NCBI RefSeq assembly: GCF_003589595.1
Contig: NW_020653854.1
Coordinates: 22,338,591-22,402,590 of the forward strand
Reading direction: 5' to 3'
DNA length: 64,000 nucleotides
DNA from: Hyposmocoma kahamanoa
Taxonomy: Eukaryota > Arthropoda > Insecta > Lepidoptera > Cosmopterigidae
The notes beneath the pieces were generated by a model. The model was not told the DNA's origin. It searched no databases and worked only from the letters and a program-made list of their open reading frames with translations. Numbering within the stretch: position 1 is the first letter of the stretch; each line of letters opens with the position of its first letter. Made by a program: the position numbers and the translations under genes. Shown piece after piece: positions 24,019-34,914 of the stretch.

Positions 24019-24854
24019 GATTTTAAGACTTTCGTGGTTATTCACTAAATGATTATCACTAGTAACAGGTTTCTTACCACGGTATAACTTCTTTTTATTT
24101 TCCCGATATTTCGGAACGGTTGCACGCTCCATGGTCACGGGTTGACTGGACGGCGGCAGATGACAGCTTTATGGGCAGACATATCTGTCTACCCTCTTGC
24201 GCTGTCGACGACTACCTTCATCGCGATTTGTTGTGGCGTTACCATTGTCACTCACTTTTTTCACACAAACCACACTTACTGTATCCACACGCGAAACTGA
24301 ACTCGAGGTGTTTTTGTTTTTATTACTGCACGCACTAAGGACCGGATTCCATGCACTGGACAGTTTAAAACCATCATCACGGTTAAATGTTTTGTACTTC
24401 GTGATCTCGATGGCTTCTCGGGACAAACACCGGGTGTCTATAAAGTGAACTGCAGTTGTGGGAGCTCGTATATCGGTCAGTCAAATCAATCTCAGTTTTC
24501 GGCGAAGATTTTTCAATTATGATTTTATAATGCATAACAAACGAATATTGTTGGAAAAAGTGGTGAGATATCTAGTGGAAACCTACAAAATACACATAAA
24601 AGTGTTACTTATTCCATATAGTGAGTGATTTCTTCAGAATTTTAACCCAACTGGTTTGTTTACGTTTACTCTCAATTCTATTGAAATAGACTATAGTCGT
24701 CGACAGCGCAAGAGGGTAGACAGATATGTCTGCCCATAAAGCTGTCATCTGCCGCCGTCCAGTCAACCCGTGACCATGGAGCGTGCAACCGTTCCGAAAT
24801 ATCGGGAAAATAAAAAGAAGTTATACCGTGGTAAGAAACCTGTTACTAGTGATA
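24019..24854. mobile_element. Penelope-like element, head-to-head partial copies (PLE-C)
   Basis: Two partial copies face each other. Inverted arms 24053-24214 and 24694-24855 (162 bp) show no mismatch that I could see. The left copy, minus strand, reads SREAIEITKYKTFNRDDGFK then LSSAWNPVLSACSNKN, the C terminus of a Penelope-like GIY-YIG protein. On the plus strand near 24425-24490 another frame reads QTPGVYKVNCSCGSSYIGQS, the GIY-YIG nuclease core, belonging to the right copy. The 14 bp ACTATCTGTGTATA at 24005-24018 and 24855-24868 is an exact flanking direct repeat. Non-functional: no reverse transcriptase remains. Confidence 0.85.
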
Positions 24855-24975
24855 ACTATCTGTGTATATGTAATATGGTCACGACCTGCATGAATGGAAT
24901 CCACTCTTGTGGACCCCTTGTCTTGTGGAGAACATGATTCCGGATGTTTGAAGTATGTGTATGAAGAAAACATTA

Positions 24976-25190
24976 TTCCAATTTTAATGATGGTATTAAC
25001 ATTCTTTAAGCTTGATGTTGAACGCTTTACTTAATATCTCGAATTACATTTTGATACATTAAAAACATTCATCAGCTACAAATGGCGTTCGTGAGCGCTA
25101 CAGGGCTGGAAATGACCTTGTTAAGTCTCATCAGGGTGTTTTGTCATATGTAGAGTGCCTATTTAAATGTCGACGAAAGAAGTAACGTTA
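24976..25190 (+). repeat. Duplicated 215 bp segment, upstream of repeat A
   Basis: About 85-90% similar by eye to 57580-57790 (TTTAATGATGGTATTAACAT, CATTCTTTAAGCTTGATGTT, ATCAGCTACAAATG, GGAAATGACCTTGTTAAG). In both places it is immediately followed by a reverse-orientation repeat A piece, so the two may form one composite element. Confidence 0.65.
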
Positions 25191-25195
25191 GTAAC

Positions 25196-25690
25196 AGTAG
25201 AGGGAAGTACTGCCACCTTAGTTTTTTCTGCCACCAAACAATAAGGGCGCTTTTATTCTACACGAATTTTATCGCGTTCACCCGGGCGAGTATGGCTTGA
25301 ATTTGGTGTAGGCGGCGGCCGCCTGGCGACCGCGCGGCTGCCGTGCGTCTACCGCACTGTTGTGCTGTACTATTCAGAGGAATTTAAATATTGTTGCCTA
25401 GTAAATAGAATTCAGATTCGCCATTAATGTACATGAAAGCGTGGTAACTGGGCGGTCGCCGCGCGGCGGCCGCGCGAAAACTTCCGCGTCGAGTATCTGG
25501 ACACTAATGTGCTGTAATGTAAGGGTGCTGGTGAAATTACAGGCACATGGGATTTGTCAACATATGACCCAAGGTGACAGGCATAGTAGCAGTACCGCTC
25601 AGATTTATGCGATTTAAGGTTCTGAGTGACATTTCAACTGTCATGGATAGGCGTGTCGCTTACCCACAGGCGCAGGACTTATTCATCCCA
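25196..25690 (-). repeat. Repeat A copy split by a GC-rich foldback insertion
   Basis: 25196-25242 and 25503-25690 are the two parts of a reverse-orientation copy (AACAGTAGAGGGAAGTACTG ... CAGGACTTATTCATCCCATT). The insertion at 25243-25502 is listed separately. Confidence 0.65.
25243..25502. mobile_element. GC-rich foldback insertion in repeat A
   Basis: Two strongly GC-rich blocks, GGCGGCGGCCGCCTGGCGAC near 25310 and GCGGTCGCCGCGCGGCGGCC near 25453, are partly complementary and enclose an AT-rich loop. TAA stands at both edges (TAAGGGCGCTTT at left, CTGTAATG at right). Terminal inverted repeats are not clear, so class is unknown. Confidence 0.4.
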
Positions 25691-26869
25691 TTATTTGGTA
25701 TTATAAAAAAAACTAAGTTGTTATATCGTCGGAGCAGGTTTTAAAAATTTGGCATACACAATTCTGTCCTAATAGTCGGTTACACAAATGTGAACAGGCG
25801 TCTTGAGAGTGAACATATCATACGATTCTCGTCTACATATTCACTTTAAATACGCATTTTGCTTGTTGTTCAGTTTTTTGTAGTATATTTCTAATTTGAA
25901 CGCATAAAGGCAAACAAAGTGCGTTTTTCAACTTTCTCTAAATTACCCTTCGAAAGCGTATATAAGTCGCATTTTTCCTTTAGATAGTTTATTTTTAATT
26001 TTCCTTATTATACTTTTTTTCGACCATATTTACTTGAGGTGGCCCAGGTCCAGCCGCCGCTTGATGTATCTTAGTTTTCATTATTTTGTTTAATGAAATG
26101 TTGCCTTATTTTGTAGAGTATAAAATTTATGTTGCATTGCTCGTCTTAACGCAGCGTTGCGCCGCGTCGCATGGCGTCCTTGCAATGTGAATCAACGCTT
26201 AGAGTTTACATAACACACACACCTTTTTGAACCACATAATTAGGTGACTAAAGTTCAATTTAATTTTGGCAAATGGATTATTATAAACTGCCATTTATTC
26301 GGATTTTAACATATGTAATTACTATAAGGGATCTTTGTATTCCATGTTTCTACACAATTCTATTTCACCCTATATACTTGGCTAGATGCCTAAATGTAAA
26401 TGCCAAGGTGAGAGTTTAGGTGCTAGGTACAAATAGTTACGATTACTATATTATTTAAAGTTAGTAAAAAAGACGTGAACGCGTTGCGTGTCTAACTAAA
26501 TTACATTAGAAGGGTTTTCAAAGTAGTAGAACTTTTTATATTTTTCTACTTCCATTAATAGTTACTTATTACAATACCATCTATCAAAATAATATTATAT
26601 AATATTCAACCTGGTTCCGTACCACCCCTATTGTTATTAACGGGGATTATAATGTGGGCAAATTTAAAGTACTTATTAGCTACCTACTAATGAGTAGTTT
26701 GACATGTTATTTTTAAATCTGCAAAATAAATAAATATTTCGATATGACGTCTCAGGAAAAACGAATCTGGTAAAAACCACGCAGAGTGAGCCTCTACGTG
26801 TTTTACGTGTATTAAATAGGGGTAAAATTGTCAGCGCGCATAGGCTTCGATCCGGATTCGTTCCATTAA

Positions 26870-27210
26870 ACAAATTTTGTATTTGATGCGGAGGGTGAAC
26901 TCACCGAATTGTGAAGTGTGTGGTATTCCTGAGGATGTACAATATTTGCTCAGGGCGCGGTTATTTGCACAGGCTGGTTTCCGTACATTTAATGTTGGGT
27001 GGTTTCAATCTGTTTTGTCGGAGCCAACGTGTACTGTCGCGGAGATTTTGTGTACATGTTTGGTTAGGTAGTATTTTGTTTGATCTGTCTGGATTTTATT
27101 AAGTGTTTTCTTTATATATCGTTTTTATAATGGGGTTGATATGTTCAACAACGATCAAAGGCTAGGGCCTATATAATAAACAAAGAGTGAAATAAATAAA
27201 TAAATAAACA
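26870..27210 (+). pseudogene. LINE 3' end with C-terminal Cys motif and (AATA)n tail
   Basis: The frame from 26883 reads LMRRVNSPNCEVCGIPEDVQ then YLLRARLFAQAGFRTFN and ends in a stop at about 27069. RxNSPxCxxC...EDVxHxLL is the zinc-knuckle-like ending of jockey/I-type ORF2. An AATAAATAAATAAATAAAC tail lies at 27191-27209. Truncated copy. Confidence 0.7.
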
Positions 27211-27454
27211 ATGTGCAATCGGAGTAGAAGCGCACAGTTACACGAGCTGAATTGCAACGACAAAATTGTAATTGAAATACAGCCGCAATGCAATTTAAAT
27301 TATATTCTCAAAAAAATGTTCCCACTATGGATGACTTACGGAACTATTCTCGAAGTCCGTCAACGAAAAGACGGCACCGTTCGAAACTGTCAAATCGCGT
27401 TGTCATAAATTCTTACATCTAGCCCCTAGTCATCCTAGCATTTCATAGATTATC

Positions 27455-27610
27455 GAGCTTCGAGAGTAGGAAACGTGTCCCGGAGATTGCCTGGAAGAGA
27501 TTGCCATCTAGCAATAAGGCCGCCTGTTGTTCTGCCTGTCTTTTCCTTTTTTTGTTATATATTTGTTCTAGAGTGCAATGAAGAATATTTGTGTTGTATT
27601 GTAAATCGGC
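27455..27610 (+). mobile_element. LINE 3'UTR fragment (GGAAGAGATTGCC...AATAAGGCCGCC type)
   Basis: Contains TGCCTGGAAGAGATTGCC, AGCAATAAGGCCGCCTGTTG and a T-rich run ending in GTGCAATGAAGAATATTTG, a sequence type common near the 3' end of lepidopteran non-LTR elements. Reverse-orientation relatives are at 30165-30240, 50185-50235 and 62100-62160. Confidence 0.6.
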
Positions 27611-28561
27611 ACGACAACTGTGATGACAATTCAACTTGCAATGGCCATGCAATTGCACGACCGCTAATACAGGTCCAACAGTTTATAGGTCCAATGGTAA
27701 AACTCCTGTTGCGGCATCGTACCAATGGCTTTCATATTTAAGTTACGTAAAACATAACAAAAATCATCGTGTTGAACGTGTGAAGTCTCCAACCCGCAAG
27801 GACCCATGCCCGGCATCCCCGTCCTTTTCTACATAAGTTTTGATTATAGTGACCTTCCTTACCTACTCTTTGGGTATAAGAGAATGGCACTATAACCTTA
27901 CTATATTATGGACCATATACTATATACTAGTGCCTTGGATGAGCTGCCCCGGGTACCGGAGTTGTTGGCACGCTCAATTGCCGTTGCGCATTGCGCAACT
28001 AACGGTGCCCATGCCCGGCAGTGTAATGTGTACAATAGCAGCTGGTATACGATACGTATGTATTCATATAAGCGCAACTGAATATATACGTATACATATC
28101 TGGTATAGGTAAATATACACAGTCGGGCGGATGGCAAAATTCTATTCAATTGCTTTCGAAATGTAATTTTGCAGTTACAATGCTGTCATCGAATGCCGCT
28201 CGAAAGGACTGCGCCCTAAACAAATTTAATTCAAAAATAGAACATTATCGTTACAAAAACACTTGCGATCATACCACACGAGGCATCTGAGTCGGAAGCG
28301 AATACACCCCGTACAAGTCAAAATGTCGTCATCGCCATTGTATAGCGGCGTCCGCCTTCTCCCATATCTGTTTCCGCCTTATACATATACTACGCTTAAT
28401 GGATAATCGATGTATCATCGTTGGAAATAGGTTTGAGGAGTCACCTTTACTTACAATACGTTTCAATACCGATATTGATGATGTTTAATATTGATATCAT
28501 ATGATACAAATGACTAAACATATATCAAATCCCTGTCAAGCATATTTTTGTACCCATCAAC

Positions 28562-28890
28562 CTACATTCATCATCATCATCATCATCAATTCACTTATAC
28601 GTCCCTCTGCTGGACACGGGTCTCTTCTTAGGCAAGAGTAAACTCTTCTGACTAAAGGCCATAGTCCTCCAAGCTGACCCAATGCGGGTTGGGAATTTCA
28701 CACGTTTCCGAAGGTTGTGAACCTTCTTCGACACGCAGGTTTCATCACTGTGTTTTCTTTTACCGAAAAGCTCATGGTAAATTTTTATTTTATATACACA
28801 TTTTATATTTTATTTCAAATTAAATTTCCTACATAAGCTCCGAGAAAGTCAGAGGTGCGAGCCCTGATTCGAACCCATGATTAGACTGCC
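28562..28890 (-). mobile_element. SINE-2 copy (B box near right end)
   Basis: Starts CATCATCATCATCATC and runs through CTCTGCTGGACACGGGTCTC, GAACCTTCTTCGACACGCAG, ACCGAAAAGCTCATGGTAAA to TTCGAACCCATGATTAGACT. The minus strand gives a B-box-like GGGTTCGAAT near the head. A second copy is at 61297-61555; short relatives are at 54806-54872 and 62609-62655. Confidence 0.65.
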
Positions 28891-28894
28891 ACGG

Positions 28895-29050
28895 CTTCAT
28901 TAATGTGAGCATTACTGCGTTCCGGTTTTGAAGCGTTTTTGAAATTACAGGCACATGGGACTTGTCAACTTATGTCTCTAGGTGATGTACGCAAGGGCAG
29001 TACCTCTCAGACCTTTGTGATTTAAAGCTCTGAGTGGCACTGCAACTGTT
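28895..29050 (-). repeat. Repeat A fragment
   Basis: ATGTGAGCATTACTGCGTTC ... CTCTGAGTGGCACTGCAACT; both ends missing; abuts SINE-2. Confidence 0.7.
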
Positions 29051-29404
29051 AATTAAATAACATTTTTGGTAATCAGTCATTCTCCGTAAGGCGTGCAAGG
29101 TAGTAGTTGTAGGTTCAAATATTTCGAAAACAATGCAACATTCTTCCTAAGTACAGTTGGGCTAGACAATAAATTGTAAGATAAAATCATATTGTGTAAA
29201 CGCCAAAAGGTCGAGTTGTACTGAAAAGTCAAACGCCAAAAGGTCGTGCTCTAAACTGAATAGTACTTGGAACATTTTAATGTAGCACCTGACTAAAATT
29301 TCACATAAACACAATGATCTATCATTGATTGAATTGATCTAAATATATATATAACTGTTTTGTTTTGATCTATCTATATATATTGATAGATCAAATCGTT
29401 TAGG

Positions 29405-29850
29405 TATTTACTGTTAAATAACGGATATTGTTTAAAGGATATGCTAATTTGTTACACGACACGATGTGCTTTATCCGATCATATAAAATCCTCAATACAA
29501 GCCAAAATAAAAGTCTAAAACGGCTTATTTAAGAATAATATAAATATAATAGCTAACTTTGTACATAATTTTAATATGGAGATATTTCTCTTAAAATAGT
29601 GCAGATTCAGTGGTTTACTGACACACCGCGAAGCCCACTGCCCCGTTAGTCGCCATCGGGAGCTTGTCGACTTTGGATCTCTATCAAATTTTCTCCGCCT
29701 GTTCTTATTTTATTCGTATTAATTAGCGCGCGAAATAAGAAATAATAAGCGCGCGAATTGCGGGACCTGCGAAGCGAACCCCCCCCCCCCCACGCCTCTT
29801 CTCCTAAAATCTAGGCTCGCATTGAAATACTTCGCCTTAACTCATAAGTT
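29405..29850 (+). repeat. Repeat D copy 2
   Basis: Second copy of the family at 17300-17790, same strand, with an extra GC-rich and C-run patch at 29725-29800 (an 18-base run of mostly C around 29780). Confidence 0.6.
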
Positions 29851-30164
29851 CATAACACGCCGTTCGTTCATTTCTTTAGCCTCCAAATTAGTCTATTGTT
29901 ATTTCAATTTTATAAAGCTTGGTGATCTCGCGATATGAAAAAGTCAAATTTCTCCTAAGTTGATATTCGTATGGTACGTCGTCGTCACGCGATTCGTTTA
30001 TTATCCCACGGTCTCTGCGAGCGCATTTTGTTAGAGATCGTGACTACTTTGCACATATCCGACATTTAGTTAGGACATAATGTACGTAATGAATAGTAAA
30101 AAGTTTCTCAATTGCTTTGTCTATTCTTTATTGCACCAAATAAATACAACAGAAATATTAGTTT

Positions 30165-30245
30165 AACAGGAGGTGAGCAAAGGACTTATCTCTAAAAAAG
30201 ATCTCTTCCAGCTAACCCTCACTAAGGTTTCAAGCGGGCAACAGC
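30165..30245 (-). mobile_element. LINE 3'UTR fragment
   Basis: GGACTTATCTCTAAAAAAGA and TCTCTTCCAGCTAACCCT correspond to the reverse complement of 27455-27535. Confidence 0.5.
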
Positions 30246-32517
30246 GGCGTGCAAGAAAGATTTAGAGATAATTTATAATAAACTACACTAATAAACAAAA
30301 CATTACCGTTACTTACATAAATATTAGCATCACTTAACTTACACATAAATAATATACATATAAGTACACACACATAAATATATAATATGTAAAAAAACAA
30401 TAAGATGTTTATAAAGGGAGTTCAGCAGTTCTTTCATAAATTTTCTTTAAAAAGCTTTTGCAAAGGGATTGTTATTCTTTATATTTTCGGTAATACTTTA
30501 CTATTCACTTGTATCCTAGAAACTACTCTCTATGAAGAAGGTCAACATCAACATCAACATGATGAAGAAACTTTTATGAGTTCTCACAGGAGCGTCGGCA
30601 AATAAGTCGTTTAAATTCAATACAGTGATCCATCAAGAAAATAATAAGATCTTCTGGCTCGATCCGTAGTCAAGTTGGTAATAGCGGTAGCCACGATGAG
30701 GTAACAGAAACTGGTACGAGGCAATCATATCGAAATAATTTTTCTTTGTATCGATAATGTTTATTACAGCGTCAAGGAATTTTTGCAATAATTATTGTAC
30801 AAAAAGATCTGAATTAATTTAAATTCCTATTAAATACTTATAATTTAATTTAATCATGAGACGACCAATTTTTGTATGCCTTTGTTTATTTTTTTATTTT
30901 TTTCATTTTTTTTTCATTTATTTGTGGCAACAAACAGTCATACATGAAATAGTAATTATTTACATATATTCCTATTAAAATAGACCTATAGTGCCAGCAG
31001 ATTATAAATAGATTATAATAAGAACGGCTGTAACATATCTTATAGAGTTATTTGTAATGATAACATTCTTGTTTTATGCGTTACTAGAGTTTTACATTAA
31101 TATCATTAATTAATCTTTCTAAATTAAGTGAGCATGAGTAACAAAGTATAATATCATTGAATAAATATATAAGACAGAGTTTAACAAGCTATTACAAAAT
31201 CATTAAATGTCATTTAACATTTTCAAACATATTGTACCAACCTAACCTTTGTTATCGATCCCTGTTTCTTAAAGTGTTTATTTCATAGTAGGACAAGACA
31301 CCAATAATAAAGTTTCCCAATTGCTAGCTTTTTTTCTTTAAATAGGGTATAATGGTAATTTGTAATGTTATAATTTGAACGTATTCATTGTTTATATTTT
31401 CGGTAACACTCACTTGAATTCTGAAAGCTACTCCGTATGGAAGAAGATAAACATTTGTTTTATACATATCGACGGCCTTATCGAATAAACGTGCATTTTC
31501 AAAACACCTCCTTTACAGGAAAAATTAAATAGAGAATAAATAGTTCAATAGTAGGTATCCAAAAAAATGTATTACGAAAACGATGGATGTAAATTAACCT
31601 TTGTTTACCTTAATTAAAACATTTGAGTTACATTAAAATAGATTATTTATTTTTTGCGTGAAAACAATTTAGGAGGTTTATTATAGGTATACATTAATTA
31701 CATATTGATAAAAAATATTACAACATTTTATTAAAAAAACTGACCTCAAAATTTTGTGTAATTATATCATACTTTGGCAAATAGATGTAATTCGACAAAG
31801 TGTTGAGGCCTTCTTTTTACAAAAAAATCAAAGATTATATGTATAGTGAAACATAATGTTTACCCATACCACAGTACTATTTACTTAAGGAATGTGACGA
31901 TGCGACCTCCTTCCATCGTCATTCCGCCTTTTTATCACCTTTTCTCTGGTTCCTGGCCGCTTGTTTTCAAACTTTGAATAGTTCTTTAATTCCGTTGACC
32001 GTCATACTCACTTTGTTATCCTTCCATCGTCACTCTCTGCTCAATCGCTGAAGCGAGCAGTGCTGCTTCTTTTATTTAATTACTATAAACTGCTGTAATT
32101 ACTTACACGGGCGAAATTAATTTGAAACCACTTACTTAGGTCACATTAAGCAAGCAATTTACTTAGGCCACAAGTAATTTACTGAGGTCACATTTAACTA
32201 TTGCGATAACTTCAGCATGATCTAAGACGCCCAAATATGGGTATTTCTTAACAGTAAGTACACTAGAGGTGATATTGATACAGTGAAATAATTATGGAAT
32301 TTGGACAATAACTACATATTTTGTTAGAATATTTTATTTGTATTGATTTTTTTTTACTACCATAGTCTACTATTGATGCAAAGATTAAATAAATATAAAG
32401 AAAAATTCCGTCGATTCAGAACCTGCGCGTGTCGCCTCAATGTGGTTACAGCACTGTCATCCATGCTGCGGATCAAAGTAGCAGAGCTAAGGCTGGTTTC
32501 AAAGCTGTGCGTTCGGT

Positions 32518-32577
32518 CCTTACGGACTGTCCTTACGGACTGTCCTTACGGACTGTCCTTACGGACTGTCCTTACGC
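32518..32577. repeat. Tandem 13-mer, about 4.6 copies
   Basis: CCTTACGGACTGT is repeated without error at 32518-32530, 32531-32543, 32544-32556 and 32557-32569, then CCTTACGC. The perfect identity suggests recent expansion or polymerase slippage. It lies 740 bp upstream of exon 2. Confidence 0.9.
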
Positions 32578-32754
32578 TGAATCGTGTATTTAATTTCCTG
32601 CAGATAAACCCGCACTGTTCTGAAGCCAACCTTACTAATTTTCTCAATATGGTCGTTGCGCATCTTTGTCTTTGTACATATATTGTTGTTTGTTCGAGCT
32701 ATTTTGTCATTTTCGGGGAAGAGTTTGGTTCGGCAAAACATCGAGATGTTTATT

Positions 32755-32935
32755 TCCTTTGATAATTATCCGATTATTATTCATGCTGATTCATAGTTTT
32801 TTCTCTTTAATTTTCGTTTTTAACAAACAGTGAGAAAACAAAACAATCACGAAGAAAAGTCTTGAGGAAAACGATTTGGTTTGGATCAAACAGTCGTGAT
32901 AATTGATATTTGACATGTGACAAAACGTCTGTTTT
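32755..32935 (+). repeat. Dispersed repeat related to 16838-17005
   Basis: Same orientation and block order as the copy at 16838-17005; followed directly by a repeat A copy. Confidence 0.5.
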
Positions 32936-32937
32936 TT

Positions 32938-33115
32938 ATATCAAGTGACGGAACGAGCGAGTCGCGTGCCTTGTTGTAAGCTACATGCCTGTCCGTAACA
33001 GTTGCAGTGCCACTTAGAGCTTCAAATCGCAAAGACCAGCACTCTTACCCTTCAAAACAGAAATGGGGAAGGCAGTGATTCCCTGGATGAAGTCTTTCAC
33101 AAGGAGCACCAGCAT
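32938..33115 (+). repeat. Repeat A copy with internal deletion
   Basis: TATCAAGTGACGGAACGAGC to CTTTCACAAGGAGCACC, forward orientation; missing part of the middle. Ends about 200 bp before exon 2. Confidence 0.75.
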
Positions 33116-33318
33116 GGCATAGCATTTTGTTTGTTTAATTTATTTTATAAATGTCATGATAATTATTATTATTAACGTGATAATTTGATATTAATTAAAT
33201 TATATATAATAAAAAAATATTGATGATAATTATTACCAATGATTAACACTTCGAACACTATTTTAGGTTATTGGCAAAAAGTTTCAAATGGATAAATGTC
33301 TTTCTTTTTTGTTCCCAG

Positions 33319-33511
33319 GGTCACTCTGAATCGAAGGGTGCGAAGAAGCGGGAGAAGAGTGTCGGCGGGGGCGGAGGCGGAGGGGGGAACGGGAACAAAC
33401 CAAGCCGGGGGGTGGCCACGTCGTTCGGGTTTCGTCGTCGGCCCGCCAGCTCGTCGCGCGCGGACGACAACGCGCGCCGCAAGAAGGCTCATGACAAAAA
33501 CGGCAATGGCG
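33319..33511 (+). CDS. Exon 2, residues 20-83
   Basis: The exon starts after TTTTTTGTTCCCAG and ends at donor GTGAGA, entering in phase 0 and leaving in phase 1. It encodes a basic Gly-rich segment: a KKREKS cluster, an eight-Gly run, then KPSRGVATSFGFRRRPASSS and a second basic stretch RRKKAHDKNGNG. GC content is very high compared with the flanking intron, as is usual for coding sequence here. The SFGFRRR motif is the first of three FGF motifs; SFGFKKP and YGFNRP-like motifs occur in NAV and CCSER2 proteins from memory. Basic/Ser segments of this type often bind microtubules or membranes, but that is inference. Confidence 0.85.
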
Positions 33512-34069
33512 GTGAGAACGAGTTTTTATTTAGAAACTATTAGTTGAATTGATAGATAAAACATTTATTTGGATCTACACATACACATACATAACAGAAA
33601 TTACATACATTTATTTTATAACTTTGATCGACATTAGGAGTGGACTAGAAGAGCTCATTTTAAGTCGGGTGCTTGGTGTTAGTAAGTAAATTACTAACGA
33701 TCGATATTGCCTTTACTAAAACTACCATGAATCCTATGCATATTTTAATTATCGTGTCGTTTAAACAGCAGTTTAGTCTTCAAATTAAATGTAATATTAA
33801 TACTCAATATTCAATATATTTATTGCATTCATATGGTACATACATGTCTTAAATTTAAAAAAAATTTAAAGCCCTTTATTAGGGATAACAATAAAAGCAG
33901 AGATTGACCGAGGTTTCAATTATTAATTAGAATTGTTATTTATCCTATATATAAAATAAAAAATATGTCATATAATAAGAAATATGTCATAAAATAAGCA
34001 GAATTATGTCACTTGAAAGTTTGAATTTAATTACAATAGCGTAACTTTATAGTATATAATTAAGATTTA

Positions 34070-34812
34070 TTTATCATCAAAGTATTCATTTACATTGTAA
34101 TAGCATTTATTAATACGATGTAATTTTAATTTATTTAGAAACAGTGAATACTTTTGGTCGTTTTTAATAATGGGCGGGAGATCATTGAATATCCACACCG
34201 ACAACGAGTGGGGCCTTGAACTGTGTATGTGTAGCTGAGATCGTGGCAGAAGCAATCTATTGCGTGGTCTAAGAGTGTGTCGTTGGGGCAGGTCGTCAAT
34301 GTCTCCCTGGGGTCAGGGGAGCCATAAAGATTTCCCCCCCGTCAAAAAAAAAAGGTCGTCAATGTTAATATAAAAGTCAGGGTGTTGTTTAATAAATTTA
34401 CAAATTTCTAAAATATATATAGAACACAAAGTCAAAATTTTAAATTGTTTAAAGTGTGGTCTGCAGCTATCAGTACTCCTCAAATTACCAAGAATATGGA
34501 TGCATCTTTCATCATTCTTCACTAGTGTCACAGTACATTTATGAAAATTTACGCTACGCTACCCATTGAAGAGCAGAATACCAAAAAATTGCAATGGCAG
34601 TTGAATAATAGCTCCATAGCCACTAACTTACTATTCTTAACTTTTAGCAGAATACCAAACGCACAAAATGCTGCCACTGACACTGCACCAACACACAACT
34701 GAGATGATTTAAAATTGGTGGACTTGGGGTCCTGCAGAGTTACGTACTTCTGTACCCGTACTAATAAGAACGCAATATTAAATCTCATAGTTTTTCGTGA
34801 CATATTTTTCAT
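34070..34812 (-). pseudogene. LINE reverse transcriptase C-terminal remnant, interrupted by a 51 bp insertion
   Basis: On the minus strand the frame runs from 34531: VKNDERCIHILGNLRSTDSC, RPHFKQFKILTLCSIYILEI, then FIKQHPDFYINIDD. After the inserted 51 bp and duplicated 12 bp it continues as LPQRHTLRPRNRLLLPRSQL, a SLSVWIFNDLPPIIKNDQKY block and a KCYYNVNEYFDD ending. SCRxxFxxLxILTLxSxYI...E is the standard region after the reverse transcriptase of CR1/jockey-like LINEs. Upstream (34549-34812) a further piece is frameshifted. Non-functional. Confidence 0.8.
34303..34353 (+). mobile_element. 51 bp 5'-truncated R1-type LINE insertion
   Basis: CTCCCTGGGGTCAGGGGAGC, ATAAAGATTTCCCCCCCGTC and a short poly(A) match the 3' end of the R1-clade element at 9707-10201 (minus strand). 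GGTCGTCAATGT flanks it at 34291-34302 and 34354-34365, an exact 12 bp target duplication. The insertion is in an older LINE remnant; insert plus duplication is 63 bp, so it does not shift that frame. Confidence 0.9.
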
Positions 34813-34914
34813 TATTTAAATCGACTTTGTAATGATTTTCAATGTTTTTTACACTTCAACTTGTATTTTAGCAGTGTAGATGCTGTAAATAAACTAATCA
34901 ACTTAAATAAATAA

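Larger units (their letters stand above)
2112..33318 (+). other. Intron 1 (31.2 kb)
   Basis: The intron runs from donor GTACGT to acceptor TTTGTTCCCAG. It contains the mariner, LINE, SINE, Penelope-like and repeat A copies listed separately. The gaps between them (for example 2112-4500, 5583-6340, 7650-9650, 18070-19720, 21800-24000, 25700-26870 and 30250-32500) are AT-rich and show only short random open frames without recognisable motifs. I see no conserved exon there, although regulatory elements would not be visible to me. Confidence 0.65.

Noticed and set aside
27211..27408. 65-codon plus-strand frame after a LINE tail
   Set aside because: Resembles nothing I can name with confidence; probably a decayed transposon fragment between two LINE pieces.
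28562..28585. CAT trinucleotide microsatellite
   Set aside because: It is the tail of the SINE-2 copy rather than an independent repeat.
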